Notes: generated by a model from the letters alone, not told the origin. DNA of 43,847 bases from Psilocybe azurescens (GCA_023853785.1 JAJIRX010000669.1:1-43847), one strand, 5' to 3'; positions 20,695-31,875 are shown, counted from the stretch's first letter. A program made the numbers and translations.

Positions 20695-23600
20695 TTACAG
20701 CTTGTGACGTGTTCGGTAAGTCTGTAAGATTTCGTTACCGGTTTCTTCAAAGACTGAAGCCGGTTCCCACGTTGCTTCGGTGATCGGATAGTCCTTCCAT
20801 TTGACGTAGTATTGGTATCCTCTTCCTCTTTTTGATGTTTGAGAATCGTCTCTATTTCCCAATGTTCTTCTTCGTTTAATATCTCTGGTGGCGGTCGAAT
20901 GAAATTAGGTCCATGTGTTTCGGTCTCGTGGTATGGATTAAGAAGTGTCGCATGGAATACATCGTGAATGAGCCATCCTTTGGGGAGTTCCAGTCGATAA
21001 GTTAGGGGTCCTAAGACTTCTTTGATCTTGAAGGGTCCTTCTCGTTTTGGTGCCATTTTCTTGTGATAATTTGTCTGTAAATTTGTCACTTCTAGCCAAA
21101 CTCTTTGTCCTTGGATGAACGGTGTGAAGTTTGAGTTTTCCTTTCAGCCATCCTTGTCCGGGCTAGTTCGTGGGCTGCTAGGGCTTCTTCTCGATCCTTT
21201 TGAAGATACTTCAGTCTTTCTTCTACTGAAGGAAACTTGGTGTGTTCAAATGCGGTGGGAATTCGCGATGGGGGAGTATCCGAGAATTAATTCGAATGGT
21301 GTTCTCTGTCTGTCCGCATGTCTTCGGTTATTGTGAGTGAATTCAAGGGTCCCAAGTCGTTCGTGCCAGTCTTCTGGGTGAGACGAGCAGTATATGGATA
21401 GATAGGCTTTGATCTCTTGGTTATATCGTTCTGTTGTTCCGTCCGTTTGAGGGTGATAAGCAGTTGAAAATTTCGATTTTACTCCAAGGAGTTTCATTAG
21501 TTCTTTGAATGATTCAGCAGCAAATCTGGGGTCTCGATCTGATGTGAGGCTGTCTGGTAGTCCAAACCTTTTGTAGAGATTGTCCAGTAAGAGTTTGCCA
21601 GTCTTTTCAGCATCCAGTCCTTTCATTCGGCATGGAATAAGGATAAGTCCTTTTGTGTTCCCGTGATCGGTGATGCTTAGAATCGCATCAAATTCAACTT
21701 CTCCTTGCTTGTCCACGATCGGTGGAAGGTCTGTAAGGAAGTCCATAGCACTGTCTGCAAAGGGTCGGGCTGACTTTGGTCCAGGTATCGGTATGAATGA
21801 TGGGTTAGAGGGATGTCGATTTATTTTGAACTGTTGGCAGGCAGCACATCCTTTTATGTATTGCTTGACAAATGATCGTAATCCTGGCCACCAGTAGTGT
21901 TGTTTTACCGAATTGAATGTTTCTAATTCTCCAGGGTGTCCAGCTGAGATAGGGTCGTGATATGATTTGACTATGTCTTTCCATAGGGTTTGATCTTTTG
22001 GGATGTAGGCTCGTCCTTGGTAGTATAAGATAGTTTTGCCGTTCACGTTCTCTGTTTTCCATTCTCTGAGGTCGTGTCGTGCATTTGGTGGTCCTCCTTC
22101 TAATAGGGTTTTCATTGCTTCTGCTGCGTTGTGGTCCAGTTCGTTCGCATTGGCAATTCTTTCCTGTAACTCGGTGTCGATTAAGTCGATGAATAGCTTT
22201 TCTGGAAGTAAGGTGATGTTTTCATTGTCGTGGTCTTCTTCTGGGGTGAAATCAGGGGCGTCTTGAAAGGGTATCGGATTGAATCATTTTGTTTCCAGGT
22301 AGATGTACCAACTTCAGATTGAATTCTGAAACATACAGAGACCAGCGCCTGTCGTCGGTTTAGATTTTGGGCCGATCTGAAATATGTCAAATTCTTGTGA
22401 TCTGAATATACCGTAGTCATGTGTTCTGATCCTTGGATGTAGTGTCTCCATTCCTGTAATGATCTGATTATTCCCAGTAATTCCCTGTTGTAGATTTCAT
22501 AGTTTCTTTCGGTTGGAGAGAACGTTCTTGATATAAATGCGCATGGGTGTCTTTCGCCATTTCCATCCAGTTGAGTAAGGACTGCTCCGGAGGCATATTT
22601 TGAAGCGTCAGATTCGATTTGAAATGGTTTGGCGGGGTCGGGCATCAAGAGTACCGGTTCTTCCGTGAATCGTTTCTTCAGTTCATCAAAGGCAGCTTGA
22701 GTTGTGTCATTCCATAGAAATCCTTTGTCTTTCTTCAGGAGTTCATTTAGAGGTCGAGCTACTTCAGAGAATTTCCGGATGAATTTTCGGTAGAAGTTCC
22801 CAAAGCCCAGGAACGATCGGACTTGTTTGAGAGTAGTAGGTGCTGGCCAGTCTTGAATTCCTTTGAGTTTTGTTGGATCCATAGAGATTTTTCCTGCTTC
22901 AACAATCATTCCAAGATATTCCACTTTTCCTTGAGCAAAGAGCATTTTACGGTTTGAGATAGAGATCGTTTTCTCGGAGTCGTTGTAGAACCATTTTGGT
23001 GTATTTTTCCAATTCCCCCTCGATCTTTCGCGAAAGATTAGGATGTCGTCCATATAGATGATTGAAGCATTGTGATATCATGTCTTCGAAGATTGAGTCC
23101 ATCATGGATTGGAAGGTTGCTGGGGAATTGCACATGCCAAAGAACATTACAGTTGGTTCGAAAAGTCCTCGGTTGGTTTTGAATGCTGCTTTCCATTGAT
23201 CACCTTCTTTTATCCTGATGTTGTTGTAGCCCCATCGGATATCTAGTTTGGTGAAGAATTTTAAGCGCCTTTCAATTTGTCCATAAGTTCCGTAATCCGT
23301 GGTAGTGGGTAAGCGTTCTTGATCGTCCAGTCGTTCAGATACCTGTAGTCTTGACAAGGTCTAAGCTTTCCATCTTTCTTTGATACGAAGAAGAAGGGAG
23401 ATGCCATAGGTGATTCTGAGGGTCGAATGTATCCTTTGTCCAATTGTTCCTTTGTCCAGGTGTCCAGTTCTGTTTGTTCTGCCAGTGTGATATTGTATGC
23501 CTTGAATTTCTTTGGTATGAATCCTTCTTTTAACTCAATTTTATGGTCCCATGGTCTTGGTTCCGGGAATCGGTCTGCCGCTTGTTTATCAAAAAGGTCC

Positions 23601-24254
23601 ATATATGATTGATATTCTGGGGAACAATTTCTTGGAGAGGTCTTGTCGGTTTCTCTGGTTCATATTGTTGGGCCAGCGTCTGTGAGGTCGTGATTTTGGT
23701 GTTAAGCCAAGTTTCTTTTATTTTGTCTTCGTTTGCATCCCGATATATTGGATGACTAATGATTCGAATTCCCTCCAATGGGTGGGTAGTCTCGATTGTT
23801 GGTGTTCGTTTGTCCGTTTCTTCTTCAATGGTGGTTTGATTTATTGTAGGCCCTTGACGTGGTTTCCAAGTTATCTGTCCGTTCGCCAGTTGATTCCTGG
23901 ATTCTTTTCCTGTAGCCAAGGGAATCCTAAAATAATTTTCTGTTTTCCTAGCCCAGAGACCAGTAATTGTTCCCGATGGTTCCGGTTTCCAACCTTTAGG
24001 TCCAGGTCTACAAATGACGAGATGGTTCCTTTCTTGTTCAGGGTTCCATCTACGTTATAAACCTGGATCGGTTTTTCCAAGGGTTGGGTTCTGAGTCCAA
24101 GTTTTTGTGCATAGTTCTGGTCAATGAATTTCCCTCCTGCTCCTGAGTCTAAGAGCGCTGAGGTTTCGACGATTTGTGAGCCATTCTGTTTCTTGGTGGG
24201 GAATGAAACTGGTAAAAGCATAGTTTTATTCTCGATTGTTGCCGTAAGTACAGA
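20695..24254 (-). CDS. pol polyprotein: protease, RT, RNase H, integrase, chromodomain; frame-broken
   Basis: Order along the minus strand: an aspartic protease with ALLDSGAGG (about 24150); the RT fingers with [14 protein letters not shown] and [21 protein letters not shown]; the catalytic box MDDILIF (about 23045); YLGMIVE; RNase H with [13 protein letters not shown] (about 22600); and an integrase zinc-binding HHCC ([15 protein letters not shown]). The integrase catalytic triad follows: MDFLTD (about 21745), SDRDPRF (about 21535) and the Glu in [10 protein letters not shown] (about 21430). A C-terminal chromodomain ([27 protein letters not shown]) stops at 20695. Frame shifts occur at the protease-RT spacer, around 23270, before the catalytic box, after RNase H and inside the chromodomain (A run near 20838). 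Chromodomains direct chromoviruses to heterochromatin. Family assignment is certain; activity of this copy is doubtful. Confidence 0.92.
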
Positions 24255-24301
24255 TTGTATCTTCAGATAAGGAGAGACAGACGTCGTCCTGTTTCTCCAC
24301 T

Positions 24302-25413
24302 TTAAAAATCCTTTTCTTCTTTCTCTTCAAATCCTGTTTTAACCATGAGGTCTGCAAGTTCATCTTTTTCATCCTTGTTCAGGCTCCTGATATGGGCATG
24401 GAGTTCCTTTGGGGTCCACTTCTTGCTGGGTTGTCCTTGGGTTCTGTTCTGGTTTGTTGGTCCTTTCTGTGGGCAATCTCTGGATAGATGTCCTCGTTGT
24501 TTGCACCTGAAACAGGCGCTTTCCTGATTAATTCGGCTCGTTCTTCAGCTGTCATGGCGCTTATGTCCATCCTGTTTGGGTCGTAGTTCCTGTTGTTTCT
24601 TGGGAAGTTGTTCCATTGTGGCGCCCTCCTCACGTTCTTCTGGTTCTTCTCTAAAGACCTTGGCCAGTCTATAGTTGGTGTCAAATGTTGTTGCTTTTTG
24701 TACCAGCCTTGGATTGTCCTTGGAAGGTCTTCAGAGTACAGGATCCTGTCAGCAAGCTGAGGTGTGATGCATTTTGGAATAATCCAATGAGGTGGGTGTG
24801 GTCTGATTCTGTTTCTGTTCCTAGATTGGCTTGTCCTACCAACAATTTGAACTTGTTGATGATGTCTTCCACCCTTTCATTGGGTTTTTGCCTGTTTTAT
24901 GTCGTTCATGGCTGATCTGGTTTCATCCACTGGAGTGAATGCGTCGTGGAATTTTTCGAGAAATGTTCCGAGGGTGTCCCATTCGAGGGTTTGGTTGGGA
25001 CTAGTTCCTTTCGTCCTCAAGGTCAAGTACTGTTCCTTCCATAGTTTTGCTCCTCCTTCCATGCAAAATGATAAAATGAAGGCAATTTTCTTCTTGTCTG
25101 TGTTGTAGACGTCATCGTTTATGTCCATGTAGAGGTAGCAGTCTTGCATGAAAGACCTGGATTTCGTCCTGTCTCCATCAAATACGGTGGGTTTGTTGAT
25201 CGAGATTTCTTTCTTTCCGTTTGTTTTGACCATGTCTGTGTCTTGTCCTTCTTGATCTATCGCCAGGGTTGATAATAAGTCGTATAGCGAGTTTGATAGG
25301 TCTTCGTTGCCTAGGTTGATATCTTCAGAGCTTTGTCTGGATGGGTTCGGTGTCTGCCAATTTCGTGTCGGGGTTTCAGAGGTCTCGTCTGCTGGGGAGC
25401 GGGCGAGATTCGT
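24302..25413 (-). CDS. gag capsid/nucleocapsid polyprotein, frame-broken
   Basis: The capsid region carries FDGDRTKSRSFMQDCYLYM, then WKEQYL and FLEKFHDAFTP, as in retrotransposon gag proteins. A CCHC zinc knuckle (CFRCKQRGHLSRDC) lies at about 24478-24520, followed by KKWTPKELHAHI and the stop at 24302. The first in-frame ATG is at 25233, but the same frame is protein-like up to a stop at 25417-25419. An ACG at 25411-25413 stands where a start would be expected, so an ATG-to-ACG change is possible. Frame shifts lie in an A run near 24885, near 24770, and in front of the zinc knuckle near 24520. Confidence 0.8.
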
Positions 25414-25416
25414 AGA

Positions 25417-25429
25417 TTAGCTAGTTCTT
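25417..25429 (-). promoter_or_regulatory. Self-complementary primer-binding site
   Basis: On the minus strand the 13 bases directly after the 5' LTR read AAGAACTAGCTAA. This is the exact reverse complement of TTAGCTAGTTCTT, found in the LTR at 25537-25549. In Tf1/sushi retrotransposons the 5' end of the mRNA folds onto the primer-binding site and replaces a tRNA primer. No match to a tRNA 3' end (TGG...) is seen here. Confidence 0.8.
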
Positions 25430-25430
25430 T

Positions 25431-25925
25431 TGTTACGACTTCAAGCTTATATTCACGTGCATGGATAAAGCCGACAGTCAAGTAGTCAAGAACAGCAAGT
25501 TCCAAGCAGTGTCAAGTAAGAGGAGGTTAGATTCTCAAGAACTAGCTAAAGAATACAGTGGATCCTTCCTGGTATAAATACTATGAACCGCACAGCAAGT
25601 TGAAACGAGTTTGAATGTTCATCAGCAGATGTATATAAGAATAGAGGAAACAGATCAAGTGTTCATCGAAAGATGTATCATAAAGATAGAAGTGAAAGTC
25701 CATCAAAGATATGATGGAGTTTCGTAGATATGATGGAAAGCAAAGTTCATCAGAACATACGATGATGTATCAATGATGTGACAGATGACAAAGAAAAGGG
25801 AAAAGAAAAGAAAAGAAAAGACTTGTTGTAACAATCACATGATGTTGTCCATCATGTGACAGGAAGGTTTATATACGAAAAGGAAAGAAAAAGGAAAAGC
25901 AAAAGAAAATAAAGTGTCCATAACA
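25431..25925 (-). repeat. 5' long terminal repeat of the gypsy element
   Basis: This LTR is at the transcription-start side of the element. The inner boundary is uncertain by about 3 bp. A TATA-like word (TATTTATA on the minus strand, 25573-25580) lies 31 bases before 25549, the first base of the self-primer segment. The same inverted repeat and GTTCATC words occur as in the other LTR. The promoter and start site are inferred from spacing. Confidence 0.9.
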
Positions 25926-25930
25926 GACAT
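25926..25930. repeat. Target site duplication GACAT, right copy
   Basis: This is the partner of 19263-19267, directly after the terminal CATAACA of the right LTR. Confidence 0.8.
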
Positions 25931-28301
25931 GGTGGCCCTTACTATGTCTCCAACCTCAAATGCTGCTGGTTTGACGTGTTTCATGCTGTTGTGTGGTGAG
26001 CTGCTTCTTTATGGTATTTGATATGATTCTCACCTTATTCTTCCTTGTTTGTCAGCATATTCTCATAGATAATCTACCTTGTTATCCATGCTGTACAAAG
26101 TTGGTGCCATGGATTCAGGTGAGTGCTGCATAGATCAACTCCCACTTCAAATGGCATTCCTGATTCCATAGGTGCATGTCATCGCTTCATGAAATAGCAT
26201 GCACTGGTGTCTATTGCTTTATGTCCTTTGTACAATTCTGCTTGCCATGGGTTGACTTTCATATTTTCCCCTTTTGAGGTATGTGGTCATCAATGAGTGT
26301 ACCTTCTCAATGTTGCTTATGTTGTTATCAAATGACTGTGTGCTTAGTCCTGTTATTCTTACTGCTTGTCAAAGATATCTTGCTCTGTGTTTCAGTGTGC
26401 TCGTGTTATGTGTTCTGTATGAATTTTTCTGTGAGTAGCTGTATTTCTCCTTGCGTTTATTATCACTCATGCAATGTGTATGGGTGGCAGGTCACTGCAA
26501 CATATGATATTGTGCATATGGAACATCTCTTCCATTCTATCATCTCCAGCCATTCTTGTTACTCACTATGAACATAGTTGCTTGACAAACACTATGTGGT
26601 CCTTGTTCTTCTATCAACAATGCCATCAGCTACTGAATAACACTTTGTATATATAGTAGTGCAGGCTTACATTGAATTCTGCTATTGTGATTGATTCTTT
26701 CTTGTTGTGCTGTGCATCAGTGTGTGCCTGCTCCAATATGGCCTTGGCCTCTATCAAATTGTAGCTGGGATCCATGTACTGCAAATGTTGTCTCAATGCT
26801 TGTATTTTTGGTATATGTTGCTCATTTATATGCTATGTTTGGCCTTATTTCTTATTTTTGTTTATATTTGGTTATGTTTACTGTTTTCCTTTAACAATGA
26901 CTCTTAGTATGCTCAATCTTTGTATTATGTCCTCAGCACTTGACTGAATTTTTTGCATTGTGTAATGTCTTGTGCCTGTTTCATCTCTCTTTTTCCTCTA
27001 TTTTCTTCAGACTTTGCTGTACCATTTGGCCCAATAATTAATTAAGAATTTCATCAGGTAAGCCACATCCATTCTCTTTCTGTGATGTTGGCATTTGTTA
27101 GTGCTTATACATAATCTCTGTCAGCATTCCATCAGATTTCAAGTCCTGTATGATCCTATCACCACAATCTGTTACTTTAATGTATTACATATGTCTCTAC
27201 TAGTGACACTTGGTTTTATTCTGTACTTCTGTTCTTTATTTTTATTTTTCTGCTCTCTTAACATGAATGATTAATTGTTCTATGCAGTATTTCATCTCAC
27301 AGACAAAACAAAAATGTGATTGACCATTTTGTGCTTTTGGAATGCAATATTTGGCACTTGCTTATGTTAAATTTTCAGTGGATGACATACCAGATAAAGA
27401 TATTGAGGTCAACTTGTTGTCTTGTTGTGTTGCATATGAGACCCAGAGGCAGAAGAACATGAACAGATTGCAGATGAAACACGCACATACATAATGTATA
27501 TGTCAGTACTCATATCATGAACTAAACCACTTGCTCTCATATCCACTTTGATCATTGAACACATGATGTATCTGCTAGCCTGCTACTTTTCCTCTCATAC
27601 ATCTTATATTGTAAAATTTCTTGTTCATTAACGAATGTACTCATAATTACCATATTTTTTTGAACCATAATATTAACTTTGCAGTCTATACAACCTTAAT
27701 AAATACCATTGTCGGCCTTCCTAGGCCTTTCTGCTTAATCAAACACAAGATAACATTGATAGGCACTGCAGATTCAACAATTCACATGAGTCACCTGTAA
27801 GATTGATATCCTGTTTGGTACTAAGGCTAACAGAGGCAGATTTGACAATTCATGTGAGTCACCTCTCCTTTGCTACTGTCACGTAAATCTGCTGTAGGTC
27901 ACCATGATACCATGATTATTGATAACATAATAAATAATTATTAGATAATATAATTTCTGGTGTAAAAAGAAAAAGGACTCGTACTGCCGGGCAAAGCCTC
28001 GGCCCTCAACATCAAGTTGTTTATGATTGCCACTTGCCAAGAAATGGTGCGCCAACAATTCCAGGGCGGAGATTGAAATTGCTTGCCCTTGCTTCTTTTC
28101 ACTTCAAAGTTGAACAAACGTCGTTCAAAGTTCAAACAATCCAGAATCATGTAAGATTGAAAAGTGTGATGAAATTAGAAAAACAGGGTGTTGTAATTAC
28201 CTATACATGGTTGTACATCCGATAAACCGAGAAAAATAACAGGACAAAGAAAGGACAAAGTAGAATAAGGATAAGGATTAAAAGAAATAAGTAACCTCCC
28301 A
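25931..28301. other. CpG-poor AT-rich intergenic block right of the gypsy element
   Basis: No gene is supported. The hydrophobic open frames around 26281-26907 are composition artefacts of TG- and CT-rich DNA. Between 26281 and 26880 I count two CpG dinucleotides in 600 bp. Two diverged copies of a 29-bp word lie at about 27769 and 27836. Normal composition returns from about 27960. Confidence 0.6.
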
Positions 28302-30615
28302 TCAAGAGATGGAAGCAGGGCCGATACTTGCACGTTTCTTGGGCCTCTTTCTTCCGATAGACGCGTCTTCCTCGTATCTATCGCTTTCGAACGCTCTCTT
28401 TCGCCGTGGACGTGAAGGCGTAATAGGCGAGTCGAGCATGGCCAGAAGCGCCTTTGTCGCGATTTCTTCATCCAAAATGCGTAGCTGCTCAATAGCTTCA
28501 TCAAAGAATCCAAGGATAGTGGCGTAGTCATCAATTGCAGAAGGTAGTAGAGGTTGCACAATATCCAGATTTGCAGCAATGAGCTTTCGGGCAATATGCG
28601 GTTTGAGGAACCCATGAATTTTGCGCAATAACTGTTCAAAGACCGGCCCAAAGAATGGACTGACGTTACGCGCAGGCAGGAATTCATCAAGAAGAAAGGT
28701 CGCTTGCTTGCTATAAGCGGCGACTTTGGGGTTCAAATCATCCCAGTCATTCAGACAGCTTGGAAAAGGTGCAACTTTCTGGCTTAGATTGGCATAGCCG
28801 ATCGTTACCCAACAGAAAGCATAAAAGATAGATTCTATGTCGTCAAGATGGTCATGATGTAGGGAAGCCTTTTCCAGACCGACATCCAGGAGTTCGCTGA
28901 TAGAGTGAAACGCCGGGCTTCCCTGAAAAAATTTTCGAATAAGAAACCGAATGAAAAGTCGAAAGCAAAGAAATTCACCGGTCGAACACGAGCACCGAGA
29001 AGACTTGTGGAACGATTTAGCCAAAATGACAGATTCGCATCAATTATCCCTGGTTCACCAGCGGGATTGTTCTCTGGGTTGACCATGAGATTATAAAAAT
29101 TAACACGGCAATAAGAAAGACCATCCTGCCATAAACTTTGGTTGCCTAATAAAATATAAAAGTAAATTGACGTAACGATCCATGCTAACAAAAGAGACAC
29201 CGACCTGCAATTACATTCCGCACACCCAACAAAAATTCTTGACGCGTGTTAAATTCGCCAAGAGAGGTGCTACCATCTTTGAAAGTCGTTCGACTGAAAA
29301 CTCGATCCCAAAATACGTTCTGTTGATGAGATGGAATTGCATCTGGTGCAAAATCTCTCATGTTCGATACTGAGTCCCCTTCTTGAGAGGCAATCATCGA
29401 ACCCACAGCCACAAACTCTTCTGCAGCTTCCAAGAAGCCTTCTTCTGGGAGGCCATCCTTTGTAAGCCAGGTGTCTTTGACAAGCAACATTTTTCCACTT
29501 GAATCTTTCGCTGACCAGAAGCGGGTTCCAACCCCTCGCAAAGAACGGCTACTAAAAACCGGACGGGTGTCCACCAGTTCATAGCACACGGGATCGCGTT
29601 TTTCATCGATTGTAGTGATATAGCGTTTCGTCTTGTCCGAGTTCCAGAACACGTCGGTATCAAATCCAACAGTATCATCGTCTGCGGAGCATACACCTAA
29701 AATCAGCCGCACAAATTGGTGTGGTTTCATATGAATATTGATAGGCGAACTCGAATGAGCCCCACTGCGATCAAAAGCACAAATATGGGTATGGCGCTCG
29801 TTGACGAGGAGAGTATAAACAAATTTGCGGTTGTCTTGCTCCATGAAGCACTGTCTACAGTGATACTTTAGTTACGGAAAGCCAGGTTTCTCTGAGGAAA
29901 AGAAATACCTGGCATAGTGTGCCATCTGAACGAGATAGTGTTCGAAGTCCTCGGAGACCTTTGCAGCCGGGCTGACCTCTATAGGCGTCACACAATCAAG
30001 ATATGTTGAAGTCAGTTTTCCTGCCCTTGTTCTACTCTTTGCCGGGAAAATTTTCCCTGTGCCCATGATTGTAATGTCAGGCACGAGCTTGAATACCTCC
30101 TTTTCGATGCTCCTTGTAGAATCAAGCATGGCAGCATCGTGCGTGAGGCGAACAGATCGGTTTTCAAAGCCTCCAAAGTGCTCCATGACCGCTGTTATCA
30201 ATTCGACGAAGGGTGCGTGAAGATTTTGCTCAGAGTTTGCTTTCGAGGGTATATGTCGCCATCTTTCCGCGTCGTTGTCATATAGAGGTGAGGCATTTAC
30301 GAAATGTCGGATTTCATCCTGAGAGGCTACCTTTTCCCGAAAGACGCGCTTTCCCCAGCTTTGGTCCCAGAAAGAGTGATGTCGAAGGTCGTCTCTGACT
30401 TTTTCGACATTTTGATGGATCTCTGGAAGAGTTTCTTTGGTAGTACCCAAGAATCTGAAGTGTTTGGCAAGTAGTCGTTCAGTAGGTATGCATTTATCTT
30501 TTTCGATGGTGGGACGAGACCAGGTTCTCGTAGAGCCGCTGGGGCTGAATTTTAAGGCATCTACCATCGTAGGAGTTGTTGAGTGTGCAAACGGGACAAA
30601 ACGATGAGCGCTCAC
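28302..30615 (-). CDS. FunK1 fungal-type protein kinase, catalytic loop substituted (probable pseudokinase)
   Basis: Exons 29909-30615, 29205-29854, 28979-29145 and 28302-28922, with introns of 54, 59 and 56 nt, join in phase to 714 residues without a frame break. The N-ter part (residues 1-235) resembles the FunK1 leader region. Exon 2 has RKFVYTLLVNERHTHICAFD, FVRLILGV, RGVGTRFWSAKD and LLVKDTW, where the Lys is the likely ATP-site lysine. Where FunK1 kinases have HRD-x4-N, this protein has Y464-C465-R466 and keeps Asn471. The metal-binding DFD equivalent is D488-A-N. HHDHLDDIESIFYAFCW is the typical downstream FunK1 signature, and the C-terminus is basic (RPRRKRAFESD, RKRPKKR), probably a nuclear signal. 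Loss of the catalytic Asp predicts little or no phosphotransfer. FunK1 genes are multicopy in agaricomycetes. It diverges from RIB7 across a 333-bp gap. Confidence 0.88.
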
Positions 30616-30948
30616 TTGACTAACATCCGCTTTTTATTTCGTACTATAGAACCCGAATACAATGACATGTGCTAAAGTTCTGGGTCGAAGAGAGCGAACA
30701 ATGGAGAAGGGGTCTACAACGTGCAAGGTCCGTCACAACAGTCGGTGTCCAAGCTCAACTGACAAGAACAATAGTTCCAATGCCACTGATCAATTAGTGA
30801 CACGTGATCGCGTTTAATCTAATCACATTGAGCGGGCATCGCTTTCTTGTTTTCAACGACAACATTCAGCGGATTGTTGGCGGATTGCACCGTTCGATTG
30901 TTGCGGCCCGCGTCCACGAAAGTAACTAACATTTGCAAGGCAAAAGAA
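30616..30948. promoter_or_regulatory. Divergent promoter region, FunK1 / RIB7
   Basis: The 333-bp head-to-head gap holds no reading frame. CACGTG lies near 30800 (in GACACGTGATCG) and is a candidate bHLH-type site. No clear TATA box was seen on the RIB7 side. Confidence 0.45.
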
Positions 30949-31875
30949 ATGTCCAACGAAGCCCCTGGATTTCTGAACGACGTTATCGGACGTTATAGCT
31001 CTTCTCCGATCCCACCTACACGTCCTCATGTTACATTGACTTTTGCTCAATCTCTGGACGCGAAAATAGCTGGTGCAGGTGGGCGTCAGCTTATTCTCAG
31101 TGGAAAAGAGAGCATGATCATGACACACTGGTGCGTTAACCCACCATTGCAAACCACACTTAGATGAACCCCTCCTAAAATGTACAAGTCAGGATGAGAA
31201 CCATGCACGATGGTATCCTAATCGGAATTGGCACCGCGATAAATGATGACCCACAATTGAACGGTTAGTTTTCAATGTTTTAAGATATGTAGTCGACGCA
31301 AATATCTCTTTCGCGATATAGTGCGTCATCTCCCACCACCAACATCTACGCCGTATCACCTTCCCCGACCAATAATTATCGACACCCATCTTCGACTACC
31401 CCCCACCTGTAAACTTCTACGGAATTATCAAAATGGCAAAGGCAGACGACCTTGGATTATTTGTGGACAGCATGAACCATTGCCTCCGAACCTTGCCAGA
31501 GCAAGGCTAGATAAAAAGGAAGCCCTCGAAGCAGCAGGTGCAAAGATATTTGAAGTTCCAGTAATATTGTCAGACGGGAAAAAGCGCGTCAATGTGTCTA
31601 TCCCTTCTGCTCTTCAGGTCCTCAAAGATCTCGGGTTGCGTACGTTGATGGTTGAAGGAGGAGCACAGATTATTGCCTCCTTTTTAACTGCAGCTGTCGT
31701 AGATTCTTTGATAATTACAACGGCCCCCGTCTTGGTGGGAGAAGTAGGGGTAGGCTATGCTTACCTCACAAACCTCTCTGAAAGCAGGGAGACGAAACAG
31801 TATAAAGAGGTACACACAGAGTTATTTGGCAAGGATGCTGTAACTGCATTGGTATCTACCACGCCAGCGCTTTAA
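30949..31875 (+). CDS. RIB7: 2,5-diamino-6-ribosylamino-4(3H)-pyrimidinone 5'-phosphate reductase (riboflavin pathway)
   Basis: Exons 30949-31130, 31193-31263 and 31322-31875, with introns of 62 and 58 nt, join in phase to 268 residues. The ATG at 30949 is the first in the frame. RibD C-terminal reductase fold motifs are clear: HVTLTFAQSLDAKIA near residue 25; SGKESMIMTHWMRTMHDGIL over the first junction; GIGTAINDDPQLN; and MVEGGAQIIASFL, the conserved nucleotide-binding Glu-Gly-Gly loop. In fungi this enzyme reduces the ribosyl side chain using NADPH, before deamination, in riboflavin synthesis. Length matches fungal Rib7 (about 240-270). It is one of the few long genes here without a frame break. 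It is convergent with the NBR1-like gene, 318 bp apart. Confidence 0.9.

Larger units (their letters stand above)
19268..25925 (-). mobile_element. Ty3/gypsy chromovirus LTR retrotransposon, ~6.66 kb
   Basis: Two ~496-bp long terminal repeats, about 99% identical by eye, enclose gag, protease, reverse transcriptase, RNase H, integrase and a chromodomain on the minus strand, plus extra 3' open frames. The five bases GACAT flank the element on both sides (19263-19267 and 25926-25930), a standard 5-bp target duplication. The primer-binding site is complementary to the element's own LTR, pointing to the Tf1/sushi self-priming branch. LTR similarity says the insertion is recent, yet several frames are broken. 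Confidence 0.92.

Noticed and set aside
26281..26907. Hydrophobic Cys-rich open frames that look like membrane proteins
   Set aside because: They are composition artefacts of CpG-poor, TG- and CT-rich DNA, without splice structure or conserved motifs.
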